A stretch of 64,000 nucleotides of DNA, taken from Apodospora peruviana. Its lineage: Eukaryota > Ascomycota > Sordariomycetes > Sordariales > Lasiosphaeriaceae. Below, piece after piece: positions 42,152-54,034 of this stretch. Made by a program: the position numbers and the translations under genes. The notes under the pieces are model-generated. The model ran no database searches. It worked only from the letters and a program-made list of their open reading frames with translations, and was not told the origin of the DNA. Numbering within the stretch: the first letter of the stretch is position 1; each line of letters starts with the position of its first letter. The stretch lies in assembly GCA_033439685.1 (NCBI GenBank), contig JAUEDM010000004.1, positions 1,860,001-1,924,000 on the forward strand, written 5' to 3'.

Positions 42152-42997
42152 ATTACGGAACACACAAGCAAGTCGCTCGTTTCTCCTCCGTCGTATTCCC
42201 ATCGACGTCATCGGCAAACGACCCCACGGAAGAAGAAAGTATAGGTATAGCGTGGCGTGTGGATTATGATGGAGAGAACTGGCCAAAAGGGAACAACAGA
42301 GAAAGAGCAACTTGACGGTCAGGCTTGATTGATCACCACCCGACGTCTTGTTTGTCCGAAGATCGGTTGCCAAGTCGAGGGAACCGGACTGCTAGACCGA
42401 AACCCGAAAAAAGAAGGAGGAGGAAGGTGTTGTTCAGGGCTTGCATATCGGATCGGAGCAAAGTGATGGCTATTGGAGTCGACAGGCAATTTATCATTTT
42501 CTATCGAATACGGGAAGGAGGGATGGTGGAAGTCGTCGGCGATGGGTGGAAGAATGGAGGCAGTGAGGACTAAGGGTTTTTTCTTCTTTATTTCTTTATT
42601 TCTGGCTTTTGTTACAGACATGGCATACACACATATATATGTCTTATCTGGTTCTGGGTTGATAAACCCGGGAAGACTTGGGGGTCTGTGGGCGCACCAA
42701 GATGCTTCCTATTACACGTCCTCTAACCTATCTACCTACCTATTTATTCTCTTTGGTTACTACTAGTATTTGGTTATCCTTGGGTTCTTGCGTCGTCTGC
42801 CTTTCCCCTTTATTTATTGTGTTGTGGAGGCTCAGAGACGTTGACTGAGCTAGACCTGTCTTGAGATCTACTGTGTAGGGTAATTAAGCAGCCATAACCG
42901 GTGATTTTAACGAATATGTCATGATGTTTTGCTGTCACTGGGGTCTTAAGCACATGAGGTATCTATCTAAACTATAGCGAAAGAGAAGTCCGTCACT
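42152..42997. other. Convergent intergenic region
   Basis: 846 bp of 3' flank between the CYSTM gene and the FAD monooxygenase gene. It may contain a long CYSTM 3' UTR. An AT-rich block runs from 42570 to 42800. Open frames here have no domain. Confidence 0.5.
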
Positions 42998-44465
42998 CTA
43001 TGAAAGCGTAGCAAACAGCTCCTCAAATCTCTCCTTCGCGTCCTTGACGCAATCGTACGAATAAATCATCTTTTGCACGTCCGGACTCGCCCACTTGTCC
43101 GGCACGACTCCCGACTTCCCGTTCTCCTTAAACAGTCTGTCGCGCTCCTCCTTCGCCTTGCCCTCGCCTAGGTGCAGCGTCCGTCCCGAAAAGGCGGCCA
43201 GGTCGACCAGCGCCGAGGTGTGCGGCTTGCGCAGCAGCTCGTACACCTTGAGCGTCTTGGAGATGTGGTCGGCGTCGTTCAGTTTTTCGGCAGGGATCCG
43301 GCTGACGCACTCGGCCAGCACGGCGCCATCCTCGATGGCCATGGCGGCGCCCTGGCTCAGGTGTGGCAGCGTGGGGTGGCAGGCGTCGCCGACGAGCGCG
43401 ACGGCGCCGTGCACCCACGTCGGCAGCGCCTTGTGCGTGCGCAGCTTCCACTCGCACACCTCGCCCTCGGGCACGAGGTCGAGCATGCGGTGCACGAGCG
43501 GGCAAAAGTCCTTGTAGACCTCGAGCATGGTCTTCTTGGAGCCGCGGGTGGTGTAGGTGGCGTTGGTCGCGGACGCAAAATGGGTGTCGGGCTGCGCCGT
43601 AGATAGATTGTAAATCTGCTTATGGTCGACCGGGTACGCGATGATGTGCCGGCGCTCGCCGATCCAGCGGACCACGGTGTCGCTGTCGATCAGCGTGAGC
43701 AGCTCCGGGTCGTGCTCCATCTCGGACCGCTTGAGCATGATGCGGTACGCCGCCTGGCCCGTGTCTTCCTCCTCGGACGCGGTGCCCAGCTCGGCGAGCA
43801 TCTGCGTGCGCGTGGCCGACTTGATGCCGTCCGACGCGAGCACGAGGTCAGACTCGACTGTGTACTCTTCGCCGTCGCGCGGCTTGACAGTGAGCGTCGG
43901 TTTAGGCGTGAAGGAGTTGACTCTGACGACGGCGGTGGAGAAGTGGAACTTGATGGCGCTCTCGCGCTTGCAGCCGTTGAAGAGGCCGGCCGCGAGGGAG
44001 GCGCGGTGGCCGGTGCAGTGCGGGAAGCCGTACTTTTCCCGCATGTCGGGCATGTTGACGTGTGCGAGCTCGACGTTTGTGCTGCCCTCTATATATGGTT
44101 GTTAGCTGTGGTGATTCGGGGAAGTGAAAGAGAGGAGAGTCCTACGCCTAATGCTTGTGTCCCTGACGTCTGTTGCGTCCTTCTCGATCTCCTCCCAGCA
44201 ACCGAGGGCGTCTAGCACACGAATGACATTAGGGGGCATCTGGATGCCTGCGCCGACGAAGCCCAGGTTTGACGCTGTCTCGAAAACATCAATGCTTTTG
44301 AACCCCTTTTTCGCAAAGGCTAATGCAGTCCCCAACCCTCCCATTCCTAAAAAAAAAAGGGGGTATTTGTTTAGTTTGTTTTCTTCAGAAAGCAGTGCAC
44401 TTTTGCAAGATAATAAGCTTACCAGCACCGATCACGACAATGCGCAAATCCCGAAAGTCGGCCAT
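42998..44465 (-). CDS. FAD-dependent monooxygenase, salicylate hydroxylase-like
   Basis: Predicted 444 residues from exons 44465-44423, 44346-44146 and 44088-42998. Group A flavoprotein hydroxylase signatures are complete: Rossmann GAGMGG (residues 13-18, formed across intron 1), an arginine-bearing loop FPHCTGHRASLAAGL, the DG motif LVLASDGIKSATRTQM, and the GD motif VALVGDACHPTLPHLSQGAA with MAIEDGAVLAE. Family members hydroxylate aromatic acids such as salicylate, 6-hydroxynicotinate or related ring compounds using NAD(P)H and O2. The exact substrate is not resolved. Codon choice in the large exon is GC-rich and produces long shadow open frames on the other strand. Intron 1 carries a T-run immediately before its acceptor. 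Confidence 0.9.
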
Positions 44466-46711
44466 TGTATCTCAAGGTAATAATGTTTTCTTCTAATCAT
44501 ATGCCGGTGTGCTTTCGTATTTGGAAATAATAACACACTGGAGCAGTTAGGGAAGAGAACGAGTTGAGAAGAATGAAAACCAAAATGTCAAAGTCTTCAA
44601 GTAAGATAGATACTAGATGCATATATACCTAAGGTGTTCCCTCGGCATCTATTTTCACGCGTGATGGCAGGTAGGGCCATCGTGGATCAATATGCGGGCG
44701 ACGCAAACCCATGCAACGTCGATGGCAAATTCCTGTGTCCACAATCCCCCGATATCCCAGAGATGCTAACGATCCCGAAGCGTCCCCAGGAGGAGATATC
44801 GACGACCCCAGGAACGGCGTGTGGGGTGAGTGAGGAGACGGTCCATCAAGAGCATCAAACAAGGCGGATCCCACCACGGGAGTCTGGTGCGGGGAAGTGG
44901 CCGGGAGAAATCACGAGTCGAATGGGCCGTCGTGGGCGGGATTCAGCTCGACGCTGGGAAAATAAATCTGCCGCTCGCTGGTCGAGATCTTATTGCTAAC
45001 CGGGCCGCCTCCTGGTGTCGGATGCTGTACGCCTCAGTTTGTACGCTGTACGCAGGACGGATCCCAGAGACCCCTTTTCTGGCCGGCCCATGGATATGGT
45101 GTCAAACCTTGATTCCCACTGCCCACAAGGCCAGTACAGACTAGACCCCGGATTTTGGCTATGCTGTCGTACCCTTTCGCGGTTGGCAGAAACATAGAAG
45201 TCAGATACCTATGTTGGGGTTGGCCGGAGGTTTAAAAACGTCCGGTGGCTGACGACATCATGAATGTCCATCCCGCCCCATCTCAGGGGAAACATTGGCC
45301 CTGTTCGATTGCTCTGGGCAGGGACTGTGAAAACACTAATCCGCACCGATTCTAGACTGAAGTCTACCAATTTTACCCTTGGACGAGTCCAGCAAGAAAC
45401 GATATCGTTCTTCCCCTGAATTTCGAAGGGGGTAGTCGGCTTTATTCTAGAGTTGAACGGGGCGGAGTTGCACGGCGCAACTCGGAAGGGTGGCCCTCCG
45501 CGATAGGACTGCCCTCCCAACTTTCTTTGCCGAAATACTTTCACAATGTTGATGGTTTGTCGCAAAGAAAACCGGGTTTCCCAGGATAATCTAATCGAGA
45601 AAGATGTGAATGAGTGTGGGCAACCTCCAGTCTAAGGGTGTGCACTAGATGATCTTTGCGCATGATGTCGTCGGTTACATTGGATGCCCCAGCCAAGCCC
45701 GGAGTAGGCAATTTGTAGATTTGTGGTCTTTGAGACGCGAGCATCGGTAGGCTGCCCGTGTGAACGGCAAATTTGACGCGCCTGGTACTCGTGGTAGATG
45801 CCCGCTGGTATAGATTCGAGAACGAAATGAACGTGAAATAAATAGAACTGCTGTAATGAAGTACGACGGACAGAGAGAGAAGCGCGCGTCTGTGACTCTC
45901 GAGGCAGTTTCAGGCTTGAAGCGAGGAGACTGCTCGATCAATCGTTGACGTGGCGTGCATGGCCGTGAGATTGGAATGCGACCGATGACCCAACAATCAG
46001 GGCCACCGTCCACTGGAGGGGCAGACAGGGTACGGGGCAAGAACCTCGGTTCCTGCCGCCCAGCCAGTGGATGACCACTTGATTGGCCAGGAGTCACCGC
46101 CGGTGCAAGAGCGACAGGCCTCAACCCAGGAAACAAAGCCGCAGACGTCACCGGGCAGGCCAATCAAGGTCATTAGACCCCCTGTCGTTTCCCATTGTCT
46201 CGCGTTTCATCGTCAAAGGGCCAGGTCCAAGTTTCACCGTCAACACAAAGTCCGTGGTGTTGAGACAGTTGCGGGCGGCCCTGGATGTTTTTATCATCGC
46301 CCGTCGTCATTATTGAGAACACAGTCCATTATACACAACTTTCAACGGTCGATCACCGGGAATCTTTTTTCGTCCCGTCATCCCTATAGAACTCTTCTCT
46401 CATTCTTTTGTGTTTTTGTTATTGGACTTCGTCCTTTATTATACGGAGTACCTCTTTTGGTATCATTTTCCCTAAAAATAGCCCCATCAGCTGGGTACCT
46501 TGGGTATTTCTTCAGTCCGACCGAGAGAATGCGTGGATCACTTCTCTGGCATATCAGTGCAGTGACTCTGCTGTAAAAGACGACTTGGCGCAATTTCAAC
46601 GATTGTGGACCCCTATTTCATGGTACACTACTACTTCTTCAGACACGCGATTCCAGCATCCAGCTTTCGAACCCTTCATTCCGCTGGCGCTGGCAGCGAC
46701 TCGACACCGCA
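44466..46711. other. Divergent intergenic region, no gene seen
   Basis: 2.25 kb upstream of both the monooxygenase and the CSC1 gene. Open frames of up to about 170 codons (45675-46163 minus, 46067-46576 plus) have no domain and overlap on opposite strands. I see no transposon ends, tRNA or rRNA. Confidence 0.5.
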
Positions 46712-49700
46712 ATGAGCTCGACGACAGGATCGGCGGCAACGCCAACTACGGGCGGATTGAACGAACCCAGCAGTACGGCTGCGGCGGCGGTTGAGGAGTC
46801 GACGGGCATCAGCCTCGTCGCTTTCCTAGCTGCCTTGGCCACTTCGCTGGTCGTCTTTGGCATTCAGACAGGAGTATTCCTACTTCTCCGGAACAAATTG
46901 GCGAGGATATTGTGCGTGCCTCCGAGTTATTCTCTTGTCCTTTCCGACCGCGCGCTAACACTTGTGATGGCAGTAAACCCAAGACTTACCTCGTACCAGA
47001 ACGCGAACGGACAGAACCACCGCCCGCGAGCCCTTGGAACCTTGTCTTTTCTCTTATTAAGTACGATGACCGGGAGATCATTAAAAAATGCGGACTCGAC
47101 GCCTATTTCTTCCTGCGGTACCTCCAGACCTTGTTGGTCATATTCGTTCCCATCGCCTTTTTCGTGATCCCTATATTGGTTCCCCTCAACTTCGTGGGCG
47201 GGCGTGGTGGAGATGCTGTCAATACTAACAATACCACCAAGAGCGATATTCCCTCTGGGTTGGACACGCTGGCGTGGGGAAATATTGCACCAAAACACCA
47301 ACGCCGGCGATGGGCTCACCTCATTCTCGCCCTGATGGTGATTGTCTGGGTTTGCGGTGTTTTCTTTGTGGAGCTGCGAGTCTACGTCAAGATCCGCCAG
47401 GACTACCTGACAAGCGCCGAGCACAGGCTTCGCGCATCCGCCAACACTGTACTCATAAACGGCATACCCGAGAAGTGGCTGACGGAGGAGGCTTTGCGCG
47501 GGTTGTTCGACGTGTTTCCCGGAGGTATTAGGAATGTCTGGGTAACACGCGACTTTACCAAACTGCTCGACAAGATTCACAAACGCGATGATGTGCACAA
47601 GAAGCTCGAATCGGCCGAGAGCGACCTGATCCGCGACGCGAAGCGGAAACAGTTGAAGCACCGGGCCGCCGAGGAGAAGAAGAGTCGCAAAGCCGGCAAG
47701 AGCCGGGCAGAACTAAAGGCTGAGAAGCAGCAGCGGGACAAGGCCGAGGATGCGGAAGCTCAGGCACGTGCCGAAGGCACTGGAGGTATTAGCGCCGGCG
47801 ATCACGAGGAAGTCCCTCACGACGTGACTGCGGCTGCGCGCGAATCGTCCGATGGAGATACTAGTAGTGACTTGTCTGACATCCAAGAGGGAGACCATGA
47901 AAGCCCTGGCTTGGGGGTAAAAGGTGGTCTTGCCAAATTAGGAAAAGGGCTAGGCATGGGTCTGAAGAAGGGAGTGCTAGCAGTCGGGGGCGCCGGGCAG
48001 GATATTCTTGGTGCAACCAAGGCTCTACAGCAAGGAGTTGAGGGAGAAATCGAACGGACGGGTGGTTTCGACTTCGTCAAGAACGAGACCCAGGGATCCC
48101 CACCCCCGAGCAGAGGCTCCGATCGGCCGAAGAGAGTCCGCATCGCCGACGATGATGAGAAACCAAAAACGTCTTTTGCATCCGAAACCCCATTGCAGAC
48201 ACCAAGGAGTCATACGCATAGTCATAATGGCCACGCCGCGTCACGTGTCTCTCAGGATTCAGACTTGAAGAAAGACCTCCAACCTAGGCAGTTCGGCAAC
48301 ACAACCCGCAAGGCTACTAACCTAGACGAAATGTATGTCACCGAGAAAACCAGATGGTACCAATTCTGGAAGCCTCCGACCGGCGCCTACGCTTCTCCGG
48401 TTCCCCAAGGACCCGAAGGAAATGATTATCCTTGGAAGCATGACGAGAACAAGACATTTTGGCAAAAGGTCAAATCTGTGATCCCTTTCCTTCACAAGGA
48501 TGAGGAAAAGATCGAGTACCCAGAAGCATCTACCCGGGACTACACCAAGGAGCAGGAGGAAAACCCAGAGTGGGAGAAGTGGGTGAGGCCGTCGGATCGA
48601 CCGACTCACCGACTAGCGCGCTTCGAATGGACGCCGTCCTGGCTCCCCGGGTTGCCCTTCATCAACAAAAAGGTCGACACTATCTACTGGTGTCGCGCCG
48701 AGCTGGCCAGACTGAACCTAGAGATCGAGGAAGACCAACAACACCCGGAGCGCTATCCAATCATGAGCTCGGCGTTCATCCAGTTCAACAACCAGGTGTC
48801 GGCCCACATGGCTTGCCAATCTGTCACCCACCACATTCCCAAGCAAATGGCACCCAGAATGGTCGAGATATCACCCAACGATGTCATTTGGGACAATATG
48901 GCAATGAAATGGTGGGACGAATGGGCAAGAAGCGCATTTGTCTTTGCCTTTGTCTTTGGCATGATCATCCTTTGGGCTTTCCCTGTTGCTTGGACAGCTA
49001 CGTTGGCCAATATCGACGCAGTGATCAAAAAGTATGATTGGCTCAAATTCCTCGCAACGAACGATGTAGTTTTCAAGGCGGTCAAAGGCGTAGCAGGTGT
49101 GTTGCCTGCCATTGTCCTTGCCATTCTGTTAGCCCTTGTTCCGCGTATCCTGGAATTTCTAGCCGTCTTTCAGGGGTCGAAGACTGGTGCGCAGAAGTCG
49201 GAAGTTGTCCAGGTCTACTATTTTATTTTCTTGTTCGTCCAGGTCTTCCTCGTTGTCTCCATTGCTTCTGGTGCCCTGAGGACGCTGGCGCTTGTTGGGC
49301 AAGATATCACGGGCTTGCCCAACATCCTGGCGAAGAACCTGCCCAAAGCGGCCAATTATTTCTTCACCTACATGATCCTGCAGGCCTTGTCGACAAGCTC
49401 CGGAACCTTGCTTCAGATCGGAACACTCTTCGTCTGGTATATCCTGTCGAGGCTCGTGGATAACACGGCGCGGGCTAAATGGCATCGCAACACCGAGCTT
49501 CCTAACGTGACCTGGGGCTCCTTCTTCCCGGTTTACACTAATTTCGCATGCATCGCGCTTATCTACTCGGTTATCGCGCCTTTGATTTCCATCTTCGCCA
49601 TCATTACATTCAGCCTGCTCTGGTTCGCAAACCGCTACAACATGCTCTACGTCACCCGGTTCCGAACTGACACCGGCGGTGTTTTGTACCCGCGTGCGAT

Positions 49701-50580
49701 CAACCAGACCTTCACCGGGCTCTACGTCATGGAACTCTGCCTTATTGGACTGTTCTTTCTGGCCGAGGACGAAGATGGTACAAATGTATGCTTCCCGCAA
49801 GCGATTATCATGATCGTGACCGTGATATTGACGGCTCTCTATCAATTCCTCTTGAATTCGTCTTTCGGCCCCCTGCTTCGCTATCTGCCCATCACATTTG
49901 AAGATGAGGCCGTTCTTCGCGATGAGGCTTTCCAGCGCGCTCAGGATCGCCGGCTCGGCCTCATCCAGGATGAGGATGAGGATGACGAGGCAACTGCTCT
50001 TAGTCACGGCCGTTCCGACCTCGATGGGACCACCGACACCACTGGCGGTGAAGACATTGAGCTGCGCAAATTCCACAAGGGCAACCGCGCCGGCACCGAC
50101 AGCTCGCTCCGCCACTTCGGCAACAAGATCAACCCGGTCAAGGGCATCCGCCACGCGGGAACCTGGGCCGCGCGCGGCGGCAAGCATATCCACAAGAAGA
50201 CGTTTGGCAAGGCCGAGGACAATCTGCGCACCGCGACCATGTACCGCAAGCAGCGCCGGCAAAAAGACCTCGAGGCGCAGCGTGCGATTGGCGACGCGCT
50301 GTACGGCGGGTACCACGACGAAATCGAGGACCTGACGCCCGAGGAGCGCGACGCGCTGGTTCGTAAGGCGTTCCAGCACTACGCGATGCGGGCGCGGCGG
50401 CCGACGGTGTGGATCCCGCGCGACGACCTTGGGGTCAGCGATGATGAGGTTCTGCGGACGAGGGAGTTCAGCGAGCATATATGGATCAGCAACGAGGGGA
50501 CGGCGCTGGACAGTAAAGTGAGGGTTGTGTACGGGAGGAATCCGCCGGACTTTTCCGAGGTGGACTTGATTGACCTTTAG
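46712..50580 (+). CDS. CSC1/OSCA-type osmosensitive calcium-permeable channel
   Basis: Multi-pass channel of the TMEM63/OSCA/CSC1 family that opens on membrane tension or hyperosmotic shock. Predicted 1268 residues from exons 46712-46911 and 46974-50580. The first TM (ISLVAFLAALATSLVVFGIQ) ends exon 1, then KPKTYLVPERER, FLRYLQTLLVIFVPIAFFV, a TM ending in FVELRVYVKIRQDYL and the cytosolic RRM-like domain (NTVLINGIPEKWLTEEALRG, FDVFPGGIRNVWVTRDFTKL). A long charged insertion, lysine- and acid-rich, spans about residues 300-500. The channel core contains STSSGTLLQIGTLFVWYIL, TWGSFFPVYTNFACIALIYS and YVTRFRTDTGGVLYPRAINQ. The C-terminal 280 residues are cytosolic and acidic/basic. Both the insertion and the tail are larger than in yeast Csc1. 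Confidence 0.9.
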
Positions 50581-51094
50581 ACCTACCTTTAAGGAGGTAA
50601 CCTTATGCTTTTTTTTTGGCCTTCTTTTTTTTGGTGTTTCCTGTTGTAAATGATGATTCAGCATAGCAGATACCATACCACATAGCATCACAAGGGTGTA
50701 AAGGGAGAGACATACTTAATGGAGCATATTTTTATATGTATGTCAACCTATTTACGTAACACATAACATGAGTAGGTATGTTTTATGTGAAGTCGAGGTT
50801 CAAGCCGTACAGAGCCGTCCACAAAACAAGTCTAGACGTAGTATCATTATGCAGAGCCCACAGTGGGGATCACATCGTAGGGAAATGTAGAGCTATTTAC
50901 TCCCTACACTACCTTGTATGTAAGGTCTCCTCCTCAAGTTACTACCTTAGGTACCCACGTTCCCTTAGGCTGCAAACGTAGGTAATGTAAGATGATGAAT
51001 CACATTCCTATTCGCCATCGCCGATGAGTAAGGTACTTGGTGAATTCCGGACTAATAAGGGTTAAAAGAAGCAATTTCAGCAAACTAGAAATAC
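50581..51094. other. Convergent intergenic region
   Basis: 514 bp of 3' flanks. T-rich runs at 50609-50632 directly follow the CSC1 stop. No gene was seen. Confidence 0.5.
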
Positions 51095-53398
51095 CTAGAA
51101 CTGGGTAGTGAAGACATGATCTAGAAGTCTTGGAGTCGGTGTCCTGTTGTTATCCTTATTGTTATCCTTGCTGCCGCCGCTGCCGCCGCCGCCACCAGAG
51201 CTAACGGATTTGTCTTCCTCCTCCCACCGATCATCATCATCCGCACCTCGAACATCATGAATGCAAGAGTCTGATTTGACCTGGCCGCTTTTACGCCTTC
51301 CGTGATACTGGGGTATTTGATCATTATCAATCAGTCATTATTCTACCACACACACAAAGGAAGGGCGGCCGCGAATAAGGGGGGGAAGGGTGTATCTTTG
51401 GAAGAGGAAGAGAAAAGGAAAAGCTTACAACACAAACCCCCCTTCCGTTGGTCTTCGGGTTTCTCGGATTCGTAGGGCACATGGGGCTGTTTGGCAAGTG
51501 CTCTGGCACGTCGAACTCGAACAGGGCCGCTTTGCGCGGAGGAGCGGCGTCTTCATGGTGGCAAATCAGAGGATCCGGTGTCGGCGTCCGCGTCCGTCCC
51601 GGATCTCGATGCTGCAGGTGATGGAGACCTTCTCCTGTTCTTAACGAAGACAAAGTAGATACAGGCACTCCTTCGCTTCTACTTAGCCGTCTTCTTGTTT
51701 CCTTCTTTGCCTGTCCTCTTTTATTTGGTGTGGTCGTCCCCGTCGGCGTCGTCGACCTTGCCGGCTGTCCCTCTCTGCTGTGGCTACCGTTGCCATCACT
51801 GCCACTAAGAACACGACGACTGATATTGACCGCCACCGCCTGTGCAGGCGTGATTCTTGGCTCGGCGGCAGCAGCTTCGGCAGCCAAAAAATTGAATTTC
51901 TTTTTCGACGGCAGTGGCGGCGCATCCCACCATTCTCTTTCCTTGTTCCTTTTTGCCGCCGCCAGTGCGCTGTCTTCTGGAGGCTTCTTATGATTTCTTG
52001 TGCTAATGATAGAGCCACTATCCGTGTTATTCTTCGAACTTCTGGTGGTGGATAGGGTCTTGGTCGAACCCGATGCGCTGCTACCTCTACCAGAGGCCAG
52101 TTCGGCAATGGCAGCGCTGTTCACGTCGAAAAAGAGACTGCGTGGTTTGCCGTCGGCAGTATCTTCCTTCAGGGGAGGAGTATGAATACGGGTTGCCTCC
52201 TAGTTTGGGGACGATGCCTTTGTTAACTTGGCGACAACCACGACACGTAATGGAGAGAAACCCACACCGCCTGGAAACTGAGACGCCCATGTCTGTGAAG
52301 GAGCTAAACGAGGTGTATGATGGATGGTTAATAATTTGACTCATTCTAGTAAAAGAAAGGCAGACGATATTGTTGGTACCTACTGATAGTATTATGGGGA
52401 TGGGGCGGAACTTTCGGCGACGGTTTCTTTGTGCTTTTACCCTCTGTCTCCGAGCCGGAAGAAGTAGCTAAGCTGCTCCGCCATTGTGATGACCGCTTCT
52501 GTCGTCGTCGGGAATACTCTTTGCTCAACCGAAAGAGAATGCGGCTTCCACCGCTGCCCTTGTTGGGAGTTGTCTCGTAGTTCCGATCATCTTCCGCCTT
52601 AGTTACTACCCTCTTAGACGAATTTGACTTCCACGGTAGAGAAGGGAGGATGCGGCGAGGTTTGTAAGTTGCAACGGCTTTGATTTCCTCTGGAGACGCT
52701 ATAGTTGGAGCATGTATGGGCTGCAGGGGCTTGTTGTGTTTTGGCGCAAGCCACTCGCTCTCTCCCGAAACCGGCGACGCCCTAGATGGCGTCGGATGAG
52801 CCTCGGGATGTTGCAACGAGTGGACGTGTGCTTCCTCGGAGAGATAGGGGCTCTGTGGCGAAGGTGTCGGGGGAGTCACATTTACGTTCGCCAACAGTGG
52901 CCGGGGCGAGATTGGCGACAATGGCGAGATGCCGGCCAGAGGATCGAATTCAACATGGCTGTCTCCCTCTTTTCCACCGCTCCCGCTACCGCTCTTTCCC
53001 GATCGCCTCCTCCACGACTTCCATACCTTGGAAACTTCAGGGGTTTTGATCCCAGCTACGCTGCCCGACGCGCTGCCGGTGCTTTCGGTTATGGTCCCAG
53101 GTGCCTGCTTGAATACTCGTTCAGCCCAGTATCCCTCCGGGAACCACACCCACTCGAACCCTTCCTTGGCCGGCCGGGGAGGATCGACGCCGGATGCCGT
53201 CGTGACAAACGAAGACGCCGCGCTTGGAGTTGGGCCCTTGACGTGAAAGTCTTTGATGCTGTTTGAGGAAGCTGTCGCGGGGTTGCTGATGCTCACTGAA
53301 CCATCCATATCATATTCCGAAATGCTTGCTTTATCCGCGGTACCGTCGTCTTGAGGGACGAGGTGGCGGGAGCCAGCGTTGGGAATGCCGTCGGCCAT
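51095..53398 (-). CDS. Conserved fungal protein of unknown function (GFEWVWFPEGYWAER / CVYHGRR type)
   Basis: Exon 1 starts at ATG 53398 and is open to 52346; an exon from about 52199 to 51430/51429 and a last exon 51307-51095 follow. Two short blocks are conserved in the fungal family: GFEWVWFPEGYWAERVFK (about residues 80-97) and, near the C-terminus, FEFDVPEHLPNSPMCPTNPR followed across the last intron by GVCVYHGRRKSG. Nearly everything else is disordered: Ser/Pro-rich, with an Ala run and a Gly/Ser-rich, Asn/Asp tail. The SPMCP...CVYHGRR pattern looks like a short metal- or partner-binding motif, but no function is known to me. The first intron could not be placed: no strong GT donor in exon 1 joins in phase to the acceptor at 52200; an acceptor near 52170 used with the donor in ATCAGTAGGT would be in phase. 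Confidence 0.7.
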
Positions 53399-54034
53399 CG
53401 AACAACGATCGCCCTGGACCGGATTATCAAGAGCTGCTTCCTCCTCATGTCGTGCCTCGGAGCACGCCTGTCATTGCATATTAACAGGCCGTCTCATTTC
53501 CGAATCTCACAAGGAATAAACACTTACATGAACCCATCGCTGAACCCGCATTCAACGGTACGTAGCAGATTGAAATTGAACAAACCAGATGTTGGCGCGG
53601 CGGGACGTTGCAATATTTAAATCAAATAAACTTTAGGAGTAGCTGATCTAGGAAGATGGATGCATGTAGCGTGTCGTGGGTGGAATTGTGTCCGGGCAGT
53701 GAAGTTCCTATCCTTGGAACCGTACCGCTAAGGTGGCCTTTCTCAGAAAGATGTGACACGCTGGCTCTTTCCTCGTTGTTGAAGATTATGAGCATATCTC
53801 CGTGCCTATCCAGGACCCTACCGGCAAAGAAGGCGCGCGTCAGTAGGTCCCCAAGGTAGGTAATCAACGGTAAAAAAAAGGGGCTATCTATTCTGCCACT
53901 GCCTCCTCTCCTCATGATCATCACAGGGCATCGTCTGAACTAACATTCACTGTCTTTCCGCCCAACTAGTATTTTACTATCGTTATATCCGGACCTGTGA
54001 ATTCACTTGGAACCTGACTGGCCTATCTAGGTAC
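53399..54034. other. Intergenic, no gene seen
   Basis: 636 bp between two tandem minus-strand genes: promoter of the unknown gene and 3' flank of ENP1. Short open frames (for example 53622-53924 minus) lack domains. Confidence 0.5.

Noticed and set aside
43128..44105. Several Arg/Ser-rich open frames around the monooxygenase
   Set aside because: Shadows of the GC-rich FAD monooxygenase exon in other frames.
49159..50691. A 510-codon open frame on the minus strand
   Set aside because: Fully antisense to the CSC1 C-terminal exon, whose protein is strongly conserved; the antisense translation has no domain and reflects codon bias.
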